A stretch of DNA of 64,000 nucleotides from Bacteroidia bacterium (GCA_022180565.1 BQML01000007.1:1-64000); one strand, 5' to 3'; shown: positions 16,622-25,709, counted from the first letter of the stretch. The notes: generated from the sequence alone by a model not told the origin. Program-made: numbers and translations.

Positions 16622-17440
16622 TTGAATTGCTTCGAAGTACAGCAGTATCTTCTTGATCTGGTTGATCGCGACATTCCTGACGATGTTCGTGCAGCGATGC
16701 TCGGACATTTTGACCTCTGTGGAATTTGCAGGAACGAATACGAGCTTCAACTCCTTGCCAAGAAAATCATTCGCTCGCATCTCTCGCGCTCTTCCACTCC
16801 TCCCCATGTGCAGTCTTCCGTTCTTGCCGCCCTTGCGCGCGAAGACCAGCGATCATCAATGACTCGGTTCTTTTCGTCCCGCGGATTCGCACCAGCCGTT
16901 GTCATGGGCCTCGCCGCCGTCATTGTCCTGATCATCCTAAATTTCCCCCGCACCATCACCCATGACGACTTCGCCCACGACGCCGCAAACGACGTCATCA
17001 ACCGCTCCGTGCAGAATTTCTCCCTGGTGCGATCGGGAGAGCTCAAACCCTCCATGGTGGCGTGTTATCCCGACATTGTAGTCGGGTACTTTCAGGAACA
17101 AGGATTGGACTTTGCCGTCAGTGTTCCCAAGGACGACAGTTGCGATTGGTATGGGGCCGTGGTGAGTTCCTACGAGGGAAGCAAGGAGGCCCACATTGTT
17201 TATAAGAGGGGGGATGATATCGTGTACGTTCTGGAGATCAACAAGAAGAGAGTTCAACCCGGATCAACGCTCTCACTTCCTCCCGCCGCGCTTCAATCCT
17301 TGACAGAGACCGGGTGGTACACCGACCCTCAGCATGAACACTGCAATGTTGTGGTGTGGACCAATGATGAGACGCTTTGCGCCGCTGTGTCAACAATGAA
17401 CAAGGATCGTCTCCTGGCTCTCCTCACCTCAAGCCGCTGA
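16622..17440 (+). CDS. Membrane-bound zinc anti-sigma factor (partner of the upstream ECF sigma)
   Basis: A 272-residue protein starting at TTG 16622, with AGGAG 11 bases upstream. The N-terminal cytoplasmic part has HFDLCGIC, the H-x3-C-x2-C zinc anti-sigma motif (residues about 29-36). One transmembrane helix follows, GFAPAVVMGLAAVIVLIILNF, at about 88-108. The approx. 160-residue outer domain has Cys residues (ACYPD, DDSCDWY, HCNVVVW, TLCAAV) that might sense redox or bind a ligand. The order and spacing indicate that it binds and inhibits the ECF sigma factor until an envelope signal. The outer domain matches no family that I recognise. Confidence 0.85.
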   Translation: MNCFEVQQYLLDLVDRDIPDDVRAAMLGHFDLCGICRNEYELQLLAKKIIRSHLSRSSTPPHVQSSVLAALAREDQRSSMTRFFSSRGFAPAVVMGLAAVIVLIILNFPRTITHDDFAHDAANDVINRSVQNFSLVRSGELKPSMVACYPDIVVGYFQEQGLDFAVSVPKDDSCDWYGAVVSSYEGSKEAHIVYKRGDDIVYVLEINKKRVQPGSTLSLPPAALQSLTETGWYTDPQHEHCNVVVWTNDETLCAAVSTMNKDRLLALLTSSR

Positions 17441-17454
17441 GGTTACCCTCTCCG

Positions 17455-18156
17455 CTATCTCCCCCGCAACAATCGGTCACCCAGAATCGCAGGCAATCCT
17501 GCATCGAGGATTTTTCTTCGTGCACGAGCAGTGTCGTACTCAGCCCGGATATTCCGGTACTCCCACCGGTCAGGATTGAAAACGCCGACACTCAGTCTCG
17601 GATCTCCATCCCGGGGCTGACCAACACTTCCCACGTTTACAAGAAATCTGTCGCCCCTGTTTACTTCATCCATTCCCGTCTTCTCCGCGAAGATTCCGGG
17701 GACATGCGAATGTCCGACAAAACAGATCTGTTCTCCGAACTGGCGAAAAGCGAGGCGGGCATCGGATTCCGAAAAAATGTAGTGCCACTCGCCCGGCTCC
17801 AAAGGCGAGGCGTGAACGAGAAATGCCCCCCGGCGCGTGCCGGTAAGTGCAAGGTTCCGAAGGTACTCCCGATGATCCTGTGTCAACTCCCTTGCTGTCC
17901 AATAAGCCGCAGCACGCGCAGGCGCTGTGAAATATTCAGCGGCTTCAAGATTCACCGCAGCCTGGTCATGATTTCCCATGAGGACCACCGAACAGTGTTG
18001 CCGAACCAGATCGAGGCATTCATTTGGATTCGCGCCGTATCCTACAATGTCGCCAAGACAAACGATCTCGGTGACTTCGGCTTCGCGCAGAAGGTCGAGG
18101 CCCTTCGTGAGAGCCTCAAGATTCGAATGAATGTCCGAAAGGATTCCCAACTTCAC
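17455..18156 (-). CDS. Metallophosphoesterase (YfcE/calcineurin-like)
   Basis: A 233-residue cytoplasmic enzyme of the calcineurin-like fold. Metal-binding blocks are ILSDIHSNLEAL (D-x-H), LGDIVGYGANPNECLD (GD), MGNHDQAA (GNHD), FLVHASP, FVGHSHVPG (GHSH) and LVNVGSVGQPRDGDPR. It is likely a phosphodiesterase with two divalent metals; the substrate is not known. The start GTG at 18156 overlaps the upstream gene's stop as GTGA, while a GTG five codons earlier lies inside that gene, so 18156 was chosen. It is probably co-transcribed with the deiodinase-like flavoprotein. Confidence 0.92.
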   Translation of the reverse strand: MKLGILSDIHSNLEALTKGLDLLREAEVTEIVCLGDIVGYGANPNECLDLVRQHCSVVLMGNHDQAAVNLEAAEYFTAPARAAAYWTARELTQDHREYLRNLALTGTRRGAFLVHASPLEPGEWHYIFSESDARLAFRQFGEQICFVGHSHVPGIFAEKTGMDEVNRGDRFLVNVGSVGQPRDGDPRLSVGVFNPDRWEYRNIRAEYDTARARRKILDAGLPAILGDRLLRGR

Positions 18157-18818
18157 GGCTCGCGGTGCCACAGAATGTATTCATCCGTCCGTTTTCTTCC
18201 GATCGCCGGCACCACGGCATCCGCCGCGGGATATCCCACGGGAATAAGCATGTAGGGCCGTTCGTTTTCAGGCCGGTGCAGAATTTTCTGGAGAAAATTC
18301 ATTGGACTCGGGGTGTGCGTCAGCGAAACCAGGCCGGCATGGTGAACCGCCGCCAGGAAGAATCCCACCGCAATGCCCACAGACTCCTTGACGTAGTAAT
18401 TCTTGTGAACCTTTCCGTCCTCGAGATCGTAGTTCACGGCAAACACAACAATTAACGCGGGAGCCTGCTCGAGGAACTCCTTGTGCCAGTCCGTCCCGAG
18501 AACTTCCAGATCCTTCAACCATTGCTCCGGCATGCGCTCCTCGTAGCTCTCCTTTTCCTCCTTCTCGGCAGCAATGCGAATCTTGCGTTTCGTTTCCTGG
18601 TCTGTCACCACAACAAACTGCCAGGGCTGACGGTTTGCTCCTGATGGGGCGGTCCCTGCTGTACGGAGGAGGGTCATCAGGAGTTCCCGCGAAACGGGAT
18701 GTGGGGCGAATTGCCGGACGGTCCTTCGCATCGCACACTGCTTGTAAAACGCGTTCGCGCGACGAAGCTGTTCTTCTTCGGACAACGGAGTAAACTGAAG
18801 CGGTATGAATTCTGGCAT
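18153..18818 (-). CDS. Nitroreductase-fold flavoprotein, iodotyrosine deiodinase (IYD)-like
   Basis: A 221-residue FMN enzyme of the nitroreductase superfamily. RRTVRQFAPHPV and APSGANRQPWQFVVV form the FMN site. The IYD-specific active-site lid is present: Glu88, Tyr92 and Lys113, in EEKESYEERMPEQWLKDL and GTDWHKEFLEQAP. These align with the Glu-Tyr-Lys that grips the zwitterion of halotyrosine in animal IYD (recalled, not aligned by tool). IYD homologues in bacteria remove iodine, bromine or chlorine from tyrosine. Start ATG 18818 has GGAAGG upstream. What a bacterium gains from the reaction is unknown; other tyrosine-like substrates are possible. Confidence 0.88.
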   Translation of the reverse strand: MPEFIPLQFTPLSEEEQLRRANAFYKQCAMRRTVRQFAPHPVSRELLMTLLRTAGTAPSGANRQPWQFVVVTDQETKRKIRIAAEKEEKESYEERMPEQWLKDLEVLGTDWHKEFLEQAPALIVVFAVNYDLEDGKVHKNYYVKESVGIAVGFFLAAVHHAGLVSLTHTPSPMNFLQKILHRPENERPYMLIPVGYPAADAVVPAIGRKRTDEYILWHREP

Positions 18819-18867
18819 GGAAACCTTCCGGAAACTTGAACACATGATACCGATTGCCGTCAAACAA

Positions 18868-18896
18868 AAACAAAACCCGGAGGGTAAGTCCGGGTT
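18868..18896 (-). terminator. Intrinsic terminator after the secreted beta-rich protein gene
   Basis: The minus strand reads AACCCGG, a 9-base loop, CCGGGTT, then a T-rich tract TTTGTTTTTGTTTG. It is 24 bp after the stop of the gene at 18921 and before the flavoprotein gene, so it separates the two transcripts. Confidence 0.8.
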
Positions 18897-18920
18897 ATCT
18901 GCGAATATCTGGAACCGCAT

Positions 18921-19613
18921 TCAGTTCCAACGCGGCGGCGCGAACGCAATTCCAAACGAGAACCCTGTAAGATGGTGCAGTGGAGGTGAGGAACCCCCAA
19001 GCACCAGCGGTGTCCCTATGATGCGCTTGAGCTCAACAAATCCCGACACACTATCTGCAAACCGCGCCAAAACTCCGCCTTTCACAGTTGGGGCGATCGT
19101 TCCGGCAAAGGCTTTCTGATATGGCCATCCCAGAATCATGGCGCCTGCACCAACGTATGGCCGGAAATCAGCGTCGGAAAGATACCAGGTGTACTCAAGC
19201 CCGCCGAAGAGCAAACCCAGCCGAAAACCGCGTAGAAATGATTCCGACGATCCAGGAGAAGTCGCCGGTCTCAATCCCAGCGGAGCATACTCACCCGGGT
19301 TCACCGGAGATGATGTATCACGAAAACGGAACATCAGCCCCGCAAGGAGATCGAGAGATTCCGTCGTGTTCCTGAACAGGCTTGACTGAATCGAAAGCAG
19401 GGGGCCAGAGCGTTGGGCGCCGGAAAGTGAATAACTTGAGTACGAAAGCAACGGGGAAAGCGTTGCCGACGGGTATGTCAGGCGCCGAAGAGATTTGTGC
19501 GATACCTCCGACGGCGACCCCACGGTGCTTTGTACGACACAAGGCGCCGGAAGCTGAGAGATCGCGACCTGTACCAGCACTGCGCAAAGCCCAATGACAA
19601 GAAAAGGCTTCAT
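18921..19613 (-). CDS. Secreted beta-rich protein of unknown function, likely outer membrane
   Basis: A 230-residue protein with an N-terminal signal (MKPFLVIGLCAVLVQVAIS). No family recognised. After the signal, alternating patterns such as LGLLFGGLEYTWYLSDADFRPYVGAGAMI, TVKGGVLARFADSVSGFVELK and TGFSFGIAFAPP suggest a small outer-membrane barrel of the OmpW/OmpX size. It contains just one Cys after the signal. It lies 85 bp after the redoxin gene on the same strand and ends in an intrinsic terminator, so it is probably the last gene of that transcript. No defined role can be given. Confidence 0.65.
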   Translation of the reverse strand: MKPFLVIGLCAVLVQVAISQLPAPCVVQSTVGSPSEVSHKSLRRLTYPSATLSPLLSYSSYSLSGAQRSGPLLSIQSSLFRNTTESLDLLAGLMFRFRDTSSPVNPGEYAPLGLRPATSPGSSESFLRGFRLGLLFGGLEYTWYLSDADFRPYVGAGAMILGWPYQKAFAGTIAPTVKGGVLARFADSVSGFVELKRIIGTPLVLGGSSPPLHHLTGFSFGIAFAPPRWN

Positions 19614-19698
19614 GGTCGTTCTCCTCGAATCGTTCTCACGTCATGGTACAAACTCCCAACGGAAACCGCAAGCCGCCCCTGCGAGACGGAACGGAACC

Positions 19699-20313
19699 TT
19701 AAGAGGAGTACTTCACAGAACAGCCGTACGGACGGCTCGTGGCTGTGGTAATTGCTTTCCCCCCAAGGAGTTCGGTCAAAGCCTGGTCGACATAATTGAC
19801 CCTGTCGGACTTGTTTCCCCGGGGATCGTCGTCAATTCCCCCGGCATAAACAAGCCTGCCATCCTTGTCGATGATGTACATGTGCGGTGTCGTTTTGGCA
19901 TCAAAAGTTTTCCCAACGGACCCGTCGGGATCAAGCAGCATGGTCGTAAACGCCGCATCCCAGTCCTTGTATGTTTTCGCCAGAGCTTCTGCGGTTTCAT
20001 GGTCCTGATGATCCGGATGCGTCGAGTTGACCGCCAGCCAAACAACCTTGCCGGCATACTTTTTCTGCACCGACGTCATGACACCGCTCTTATACACCCG
20101 CTGGACAAATGGGCAGTTCGGATTGGTCCATTCAAGAACAACAACCTTGCCCTTGAAATCAGCAAGGGAGTACTCCTTGCCATCGATGCCCTTCAGCGTG
20201 AACCCGGGAGCCGGTTTTCCGATCTCAACCGTTTCCGGGGCGATGGAAAAGGCCGCAAGCACGGAAACAATTGCCAACGCGGCAAAGACGATGAACAGTG
20301 GTTTCTTCAGCAT
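19699..20313 (-). CDS. Membrane-anchored or exported redoxin (AhpC/TlpA thioredoxin fold)
   Basis: A 204-residue protein with an N-terminal hydrophobic segment (PLFIVFAALAIVSVLAAFSI). The thioredoxin fold is seen in IGKPAPGFTLKGIDGKEYSLADFKGKVVVLEW, then NPNCPFVQRVY with a single Cys in place of CxxC, and TTPHMYIIDKDGRLVYAG with the cis-Pro. The ending SRPYGCSVKYSS holds a second Cys, which may act as the resolving residue as in atypical 2-Cys enzymes of this family. It likely works in the periplasm in thiol redox chemistry. It follows the DsbD-domain gene by 22 bp and has AGGAGGG ahead of the ATG. Confidence 0.85.
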   Translation of the reverse strand: MLKKPLFIVFAALAIVSVLAAFSIAPETVEIGKPAPGFTLKGIDGKEYSLADFKGKVVVLEWTNPNCPFVQRVYKSGVMTSVQKKYAGKVVWLAVNSTHPDHQDHETAEALAKTYKDWDAAFTTMLLDPDGSVGKTFDAKTTPHMYIIDKDGRLVYAGGIDDDPRGNKSDRVNYVDQALTELLGGKAITTATSRPYGCSVKYSS

Positions 20314-20335
20314 GAACCTACCCTCCTGAAAATGG

Positions 20336-21127
20336 TTACAGTGGTGAAAGTTGAAGGGGAATCGCTGTTTGGAATCCCGTCGAAGGAGTGATGAATAATC
20401 CCGACAATGAAATTTCTGATGGAGCGGGCACCGGCACTTCGAAGTTGATCCTCAGGACGTTGTCCTTAACCCGAATGCTCCTCAAATCGACAGACAGCGA
20501 TTCCGACAAGTCGGGATAGAAGTCGATCACCTCTCCTGCATCGGAGCCGCCCAGCGCAATCTCTGCCTCCCAGCCGGAACCGGACTTCCTTGCCTGGGCG
20601 CGTATGGGCTGAATACCCGATTCAGAAGATGGCCGGGGAAGCTTCTCCGCCGCCGAAGCGAGCATCTCCGCACCTTTGGAGGTTGAGGTCAGCGGGACCT
20701 CAACTTCGGTCGAGCCACGAAGGCAACTTTCTTTGCAAACGAGCCAGTCGAGATTCGCTTTCAATGAGGTTAAGGGTGTAGATCCTTGAGTAATCGTCGC
20801 GAGAAAAATTACCTCGTTTTTGTACCCGTAAGAAACCAAATCGTCATGGACGAACTTCTGGGGAACCGGGAATTTGAGAGGGGAGACCTCCCAGCCCTCA
20901 GGAAGCTCCCATTCAACACCTAACGGAAGCCCGGAGTCACCGGGATTCTTCCAGTAGATGTACCACCCCGGCTGAAGGACGAACCGAATACCGACCGTGA
21001 TCGATACGCCCGGCTTCGCAATCTCGTACAGCAATTCAGGCCGCGCCACGATTTGTCCGTCCACCGTTTGCCCCGAGGCCGGCGTACGAATGACAAGCGC
21101 AACCAGGATGATCAACATTCTCTTCAT
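20336..21127 (-). CDS. Stand-alone DsbD N-terminal-domain protein
   Basis: A 263-residue exported protein (signal MKRMLIILVALVIRTPASG). It resembles the alpha (N-terminal) domain of DsbD: GWYIYWKNPGDSGLPLGVEWELPEGW, GYKNEVIFLATIT and LDWLVCKESCLRG with the Cys pair that passes electrons on in the periplasm. The membrane and thioredoxin parts of DsbD are missing here; a partner (CcdA-type) may be elsewhere. A redoxin gene lies directly downstream and an amidohydrolase gene 28 bp upstream, so a shared transcript is likely. The pair may form a periplasmic reducing chain. Confidence 0.87.
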   Translation of the reverse strand: MKRMLIILVALVIRTPASGQTVDGQIVARPELLYEIAKPGVSITVGIRFVLQPGWYIYWKNPGDSGLPLGVEWELPEGWEVSPLKFPVPQKFVHDDLVSYGYKNEVIFLATITQGSTPLTSLKANLDWLVCKESCLRGSTEVEVPLTSTSKGAEMLASAAEKLPRPSSESGIQPIRAQARKSGSGWEAEIALGGSDAGEVIDFYPDLSESLSVDLRSIRVKDNVLRINFEVPVPAPSEISLSGLFITPSTGFQTAIPLQLSPL

Positions 21128-21155
21128 TGCTCAGAGGAACAACTGGGACATGCCG

Positions 21156-22532
21156 TCAGTTCCGCTCTTTTCCTCTCTCCTCATGAATCTGACGATATTT
21201 TTCAGTGTATTTTTCATACAACTGCTTGTGCATGTCCCTCATGTCGATTGTCTTCCCCTGAATGTACAATTGGTCAACCGTGGAATTGAGCTCGAGAATG
21301 TCGCCGCTGACAACCATCAGCGTTGCCTGCTTGCCGGGCTCAATTGAGCCGACCAGAGTATCGATCCCCAACACTCGTGCAGCATCGAGTGTAATTGCCC
21401 GAAGGGCGTCTTCCTTCGACAACCCGAACGCCGCCGCCGTCGCGGCATGATGATTCAGGTTTCGCGCATTGGAGGGATCGGTGTCGCCGGAAATGCAGAA
21501 GAGAATCCCTGCGTCCTTCAGTTTCTTTGGAAGAGAATAGACAAGATCGTAGCCCTCCCAACGTCTCGATGGAGAATTCAGGACATCAACGACAATAACC
21601 GGAATACTCTTTGCTTTGAGCTGACTCGTGATCCGCCAAGCATCCCTTCCGCCGACAAGAACCAGCTTCACGTTTTCGCGTTCCGCCCACGTGATCGCCG
21701 CCTGGATCTGCGTGAGCTCGTTGGCTTGAACCCAAACCGGCACTTTGCCTTCAAGGACCGGGATCATGGCTTCCCATCGCACATCAGTTTCATGATAAGG
21801 AACCCCACGCTGCCGCTCCGCCTTTTTCGCCACCATGTAGGCACGCGCGCTTTCGAAGGACTCCATCAGTGTCTTCAAACGTGCATCGCGATTCTTCGTC
21901 CATTCTTCCTTTGACTGACGAGAAAAGGGGCTCGGAGTATACACCATGGCGGGCCAGTTGACAACCAATCCGACCGGTGCTTTCAGCGTCATGTCCTCCC
22001 AAGTCCAGCCGTCCATCATAATCGCAGCGGACGTCCCGGCAATCAGTCCGCCCATGGGCGAGGACCCTGTGATGGCAATGCCGCCCGAGCGCGCAACAGG
22101 GATAAGCTCGCTTTCAGGATGTACTGCGACCTCTGCGCGGGCATTCGGATTGACATCCCCGGTTTCATTGTAGTCCAGCGTTCCGCGGACAGAACCTATC
22201 TCGGTCAATCCCATGATCGAATAGGCATCGACCAAACCCGGATACACGGACTTCCCCTTGACGTCAACCCTCTCCGCATCGGCAGGAATGGCTACGTTGG
22301 TGCCCACGGCTGTGATCACTCCTTTGTCAAACACGACTGTGCCGCCGGAAATGACTTCCCCACTTACGGTGTAGATCGTTCCACCGATCAAAGCAATCGG
22401 TTTTTTTTGCTTCGGCGCCGGTATCGGGTCCGATGCAAGTGCCCCGCCGGCAAAAACCAGTATGCCCACGATGGCTAAGCCGGCTCTTCTCCATCCTCCG
22501 TTTTCCATCTTCCGCCCTCTCTTCCTATTCAT
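21156..22532 (-). CDS. Secreted amidohydrolase-like protein lacking the HxH metal motif
   Basis: A 458-residue exported protein of the amidohydrolase superfamily (signal GLAIVGILVFAGGALA). The N-terminal beta-sandwich starts IALIGGTIYTVSGEVISGGTVVFDKGVITAVG, and the barrel opens with YPGLVDAYSIMGL where active enzymes have PG-x-ID-x-H-x-H. Later parts, such as FCISGDTDPSNARNLNHHAATAAAFGLSKEDALRAITLDAA and GSIEPGKQATLMV, are kept. Loss of both His of strand 1 suggests a non-catalytic or a one-metal variant. The ATG overlaps the upstream gene by 8 bp with GGAGGTGG in front, so the two are translated together. Confidence 0.87.
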   Translation of the reverse strand: MNRKRGRKMENGGWRRAGLAIVGILVFAGGALASDPIPAPKQKKPIALIGGTIYTVSGEVISGGTVVFDKGVITAVGTNVAIPADAERVDVKGKSVYPGLVDAYSIMGLTEIGSVRGTLDYNETGDVNPNARAEVAVHPESELIPVARSGGIAITGSSPMGGLIAGTSAAIMMDGWTWEDMTLKAPVGLVVNWPAMVYTPSPFSRQSKEEWTKNRDARLKTLMESFESARAYMVAKKAERQRGVPYHETDVRWEAMIPVLEGKVPVWVQANELTQIQAAITWAERENVKLVLVGGRDAWRITSQLKAKSIPVIVVDVLNSPSRRWEGYDLVYSLPKKLKDAGILFCISGDTDPSNARNLNHHAATAAAFGLSKEDALRAITLDAARVLGIDTLVGSIEPGKQATLMVVSGDILELNSTVDQLYIQGKTIDMRDMHKQLYEKYTEKYRQIHEERGKERN

Positions 22533-25500
22533 AAACCACCTCCTCGATGCAGGATTGAATGCCAAGTTCGTCGGGACGACGTGTTGCGCCGCTGTTTCCT
22601 CCCCCCTGCGGACTCGTCTTACCGGCCGCCAGGACCTTTTGAACCAGTACCGCCCTCTGCTCTTCAATTTCCTTCCGCAGGATGCGATCATCTTCGAGAT
22701 CGAAGTATTTCCGTCCGTCCACCCAGGTCTGCTCGCATCGTGTCACGGTAGACAACGGGTTTCCGCTCCAAATCACAAAATCAGCGTCCTTCCCCGGCTC
22801 GAGGGACCCAACCCGCGCATCAATGTGCAATTGTTTTGCGGGATTCAGTGTTACAAAGTTCAATGCCTCTTCTTCGGATAGACCAAACTCCAGCGCCTTC
22901 GCCGCCTCCCAGTTCAGCCTCGTGGCTAACTGACTGTTGTCGGAATTATACGACACCACGACACCCTGCTTGTGCATCAACGGCCCGTTGCCGGGAATTG
23001 CTTCCCAGGCCTCTATCTTGTATGCCCACCAGTCGCTGAACGTCGAGGCCCCCGCACCGTGTTTGGCTATGGCATCTGCCACCTTGTATCCTTCAAGCAC
23101 ATGCTGGAGGCTCGCAATCCGAATCCCGAATTCCTCTGCGACACGCAGAAGCATCAGGATCTCATCCTGACGGTAGCAGTGAGAATGGATCAGTCTCTTG
23201 CCTTCAAGCATCTCACCAATCGCCTCAAGCTCGAGGTCACGGTGAGGGGGGATCTTTGACCTATCCTTTTCCCATTCTTTCCATTTTCGCTTGTAGTCAA
23301 GCGCAGCTTTGAAACGATCGCGGATAATCTGCTCTACACCCATGCGGGTTGCAGGATATCGCGTCGGCGTGCCGGGCGGAGGCGTGAAATTGCTTCGCTT
23401 GACATTCTCTCCGAGAGCGAACTTTACTCCTGGAGGAGCGCCCTCAAGCAACAATCCCTCCGCCATGGAGCCCCACCGCCATTTGACGACCGCATTCTGG
23501 CCGCCAATGGGGTTCGCCGATCCATGCAGAATGTTGGCGGCTGTGGTTCCTCCCGCAAGTTGCCGATAGATCCATATGTCATCAGGATCGAGAACATCCT
23601 CAATCCGTGTTTCACAGGTGATCGCCTGGCCGCCTTCGTTAATGCTCGAGGCCGCAGTGTGCGAATGGGCATCGATCAGGCCCGGTGTGAGATGTTTCCC
23701 CGTTGCGTCGATGATCACAGCCCCGGCCGGGGCTGAAAGAGTGCGGCCAATCTGGCTGATCTTGCCCCGACGGACAAGCATGTCGGCATTCTCAAGCTTT
23801 CCCTGTTTTCCCTGCGTCCAGATGGTCGCGTTTTTCACGAGAACGTACTCGGGCTGGTCGGGTTGTTTTGTCCGGCCATATTCCCCCGGTGGAAATACCT
23901 CCGGAAACGAGGCCATTTCCGGTTGTTTGAGCTTTGACGTATCTGCTTCCGGCTCTACGGACTTTGTTCGGTGCGCTTCCCACATGAAAGGAACTCCATC
24001 AGCTCTGTTGCCGACGCCGAAGATTTCCCTCTCCGAAACCGTGCCGGACATCGTCATCATGCCCTTCCATCCGATCGAATCCGTCCGTACCCTGAAAGCA
24101 ATCCTGTCCATCGTCGACGCGGCATTCTCGATCTTCAGTTCCTTTCCTTCCCAAGTCATCGACCCCGTCGGTTTTTCCGCATCACCTTTCAGCGTAAGAC
24201 GTCCCGTCTGCCCCGGCTGTGCCGACAACGTGAATTCCCATGTACCGCGCACATCGACAACGGGGGCAGACTTGACCTCATACCGCACGCCGTCAATCCA
24301 GACTTCGCGCACAAGCGTTTTTTCCTTGAAGATGTCGCCGTCAGCCACCAGAATATTCGCCGTCTTTCCTTGTTCAAGCGTGCCCACCTCTCTCCCCACG
24401 CCAAGCCAGGCTGCGGGATTCACCGTCAGCGCGGCAAGAGCCGCATCCGGCGACAGGCCTCGGCTTACCGCCTTGCGGAGCTGACTGAGAAACGTACCCG
24501 GATCTTTCAACTGGTCCGCCGTCAGGGCAATTGGCACTCCTACGCGCGAAAGCCGTCCGGCGTTTTCCGGAGCGGCATCCCAGTGACGCAACTCCTCCAG
24601 AGGCACATTCAGGGCTTCCTCCGGAGTCCCCACAGCGGGAGCCTCGGGAAAATTCAGATGAACAATGATCGGCACTTTCGCTTGTTTGACGGCGTCAAGG
24701 CGTCTGTACTCCTGTCCACTCCCTCGGACAATCAGATTGAGCGAAAATTCTTTCCCAATCTTGACTGCTCGAAAATATCCAAGATCGTCCCTCGCGTCCA
24801 TGATCACCGGCTGACGACCCCGTGAGGCATTTGCAAGAACCGCAAGGGCATTGTTGGTTTCGGGTCTCGTTTGAGAGGGATTCTGCTGGTAGGAGTCCCA
24901 CGCCCGCTGGTACCAATCGGCGTCAATCCATGTTTGCCGGATGAACGCGATGATGCCCATCAGGGAGTTCGGATAACCGCTGAAGAATCCCGCTTCGGCG
25001 TAGAAAGAAACGCTGTGTGCGGCGTTCTTTTTTACCACAGCCTTTCTCTGCGATCCCGACCCCAGAGCAATCAACGCGCTCTGGCCGCGGAAGATCCCCT
25101 GCTGAGGGACAACATGAACCAGGGCAAATCCCTGCGAACGGAGTTTCTCCGCCGCCTTTTCATCCGTGACGAACTCTTCAGCAACGTCAAAATCCGATCG
25201 CATCTTGGTATTCCAATGGGCAGCACCTGGTGTCTGTTCCTGACGCTGTTGGCTTTGGGCTCCTGCGGAAGGAGGTTTGGGGAGACCGTAAGTGGAGTAC
25301 GCGTCCAGAAAGGCAGGATACAGTGTACGCCCCTCCATGTCCCAGACTCGCGCATCAGCCGGTATCGCAGCGCGTTCCCCCACGGCTTCGATGACTCCGT
25401 CGCGAATCACGAGCGTACCCTTCTCGATGATCCGTCCCGGTGCGGTGACAATCCGCCCATTCACAAAAGCGTGCACAGCGGGTGTGTTGTCCCGCAAGCC

Positions 25501-25581
25501 CGTCGTGGGTTCGATCTGAGCGTGGGCAATCGAAAGGAATAGGACAAAGGGGGCAAGAGGAGCTGAAATGGGGAACCGCAT
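22525..25581 (-). CDS. Tandem amidohydrolase: degenerate first unit, metal-binding second unit
   Basis: A 1018-residue exported protein (signal to SIAHA). Residues about 35-430 are one amidohydrolase unit with LYPAFLDAYSTYG at strand 1, so the HxH is missing. A beta-rich linker follows (about 440-560, GTWEFTLSAQPGQTGRLTLKG). The second unit (about 580-990) has LTPGLIDAHSHTAASSI, LIHSHCYRQDEI, ASLQHVLEG and YNSDNSQLATRLNWEAAKALEFGL, the full metal set of imidazolonepropionase-like peptidase/amidohydrolases. It probably hydrolyses peptides or amides outside the cytoplasm. AAGGAGG precedes the ATG. The downstream overlapping gene is a relative of the degenerate first unit, which suggests a multi-subunit complex. 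Confidence 0.9.
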   Translation of the reverse strand: MRFPISAPLAPFVLFLSIAHAQIEPTTGLRDNTPAVHAFVNGRIVTAPGRIIEKGTLVIRDGVIEAVGERAAIPADARVWDMEGRTLYPAFLDAYSTYGLPKPPSAGAQSQQRQEQTPGAAHWNTKMRSDFDVAEEFVTDEKAAEKLRSQGFALVHVVPQQGIFRGQSALIALGSGSQRKAVVKKNAAHSVSFYAEAGFFSGYPNSLMGIIAFIRQTWIDADWYQRAWDSYQQNPSQTRPETNNALAVLANASRGRQPVIMDARDDLGYFRAVKIGKEFSLNLIVRGSGQEYRRLDAVKQAKVPIIVHLNFPEAPAVGTPEEALNVPLEELRHWDAAPENAGRLSRVGVPIALTADQLKDPGTFLSQLRKAVSRGLSPDAALAALTVNPAAWLGVGREVGTLEQGKTANILVADGDIFKEKTLVREVWIDGVRYEVKSAPVVDVRGTWEFTLSAQPGQTGRLTLKGDAEKPTGSMTWEGKELKIENAASTMDRIAFRVRTDSIGWKGMMTMSGTVSEREIFGVGNRADGVPFMWEAHRTKSVEPEADTSKLKQPEMASFPEVFPPGEYGRTKQPDQPEYVLVKNATIWTQGKQGKLENADMLVRRGKISQIGRTLSAPAGAVIIDATGKHLTPGLIDAHSHTAASSINEGGQAITCETRIEDVLDPDDIWIYRQLAGGTTAANILHGSANPIGGQNAVVKWRWGSMAEGLLLEGAPPGVKFALGENVKRSNFTPPPGTPTRYPATRMGVEQIIRDRFKAALDYKRKWKEWEKDRSKIPPHRDLELEAIGEMLEGKRLIHSHCYRQDEILMLLRVAEEFGIRIASLQHVLEGYKVADAIAKHGAGASTFSDWWAYKIEAWEAIPGNGPLMHKQGVVVSYNSDNSQLATRLNWEAAKALEFGLSEEEALNFVTLNPAKQLHIDARVGSLEPGKDADFVIWSGNPLSTVTRCEQTWVDGRKYFDLEDDRILRKEIEEQRAVLVQKVLAAGKTSPQGGGNSGATRRPDELGIQSCIEEVVYE

Positions 25582-25709
25582 GAATCCTCCTTATACGTGT
25601 GCCTGAAAGAGACGGAATTCGACGATGAAAGTTCCGTGTCCGGGTTCAAACTTGTGGAAAATAGAGAGAAAGATTTGCCGATGCAAAGAACTCTCAGACT
25701 ATCATCACC

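Noticed and set aside
25640-25665. T-loop-like GGGTTCAAAC that might mark a tRNA
   Set aside because: The flanks do not pair as a T-stem, and no acceptor or anticodon stems are found.
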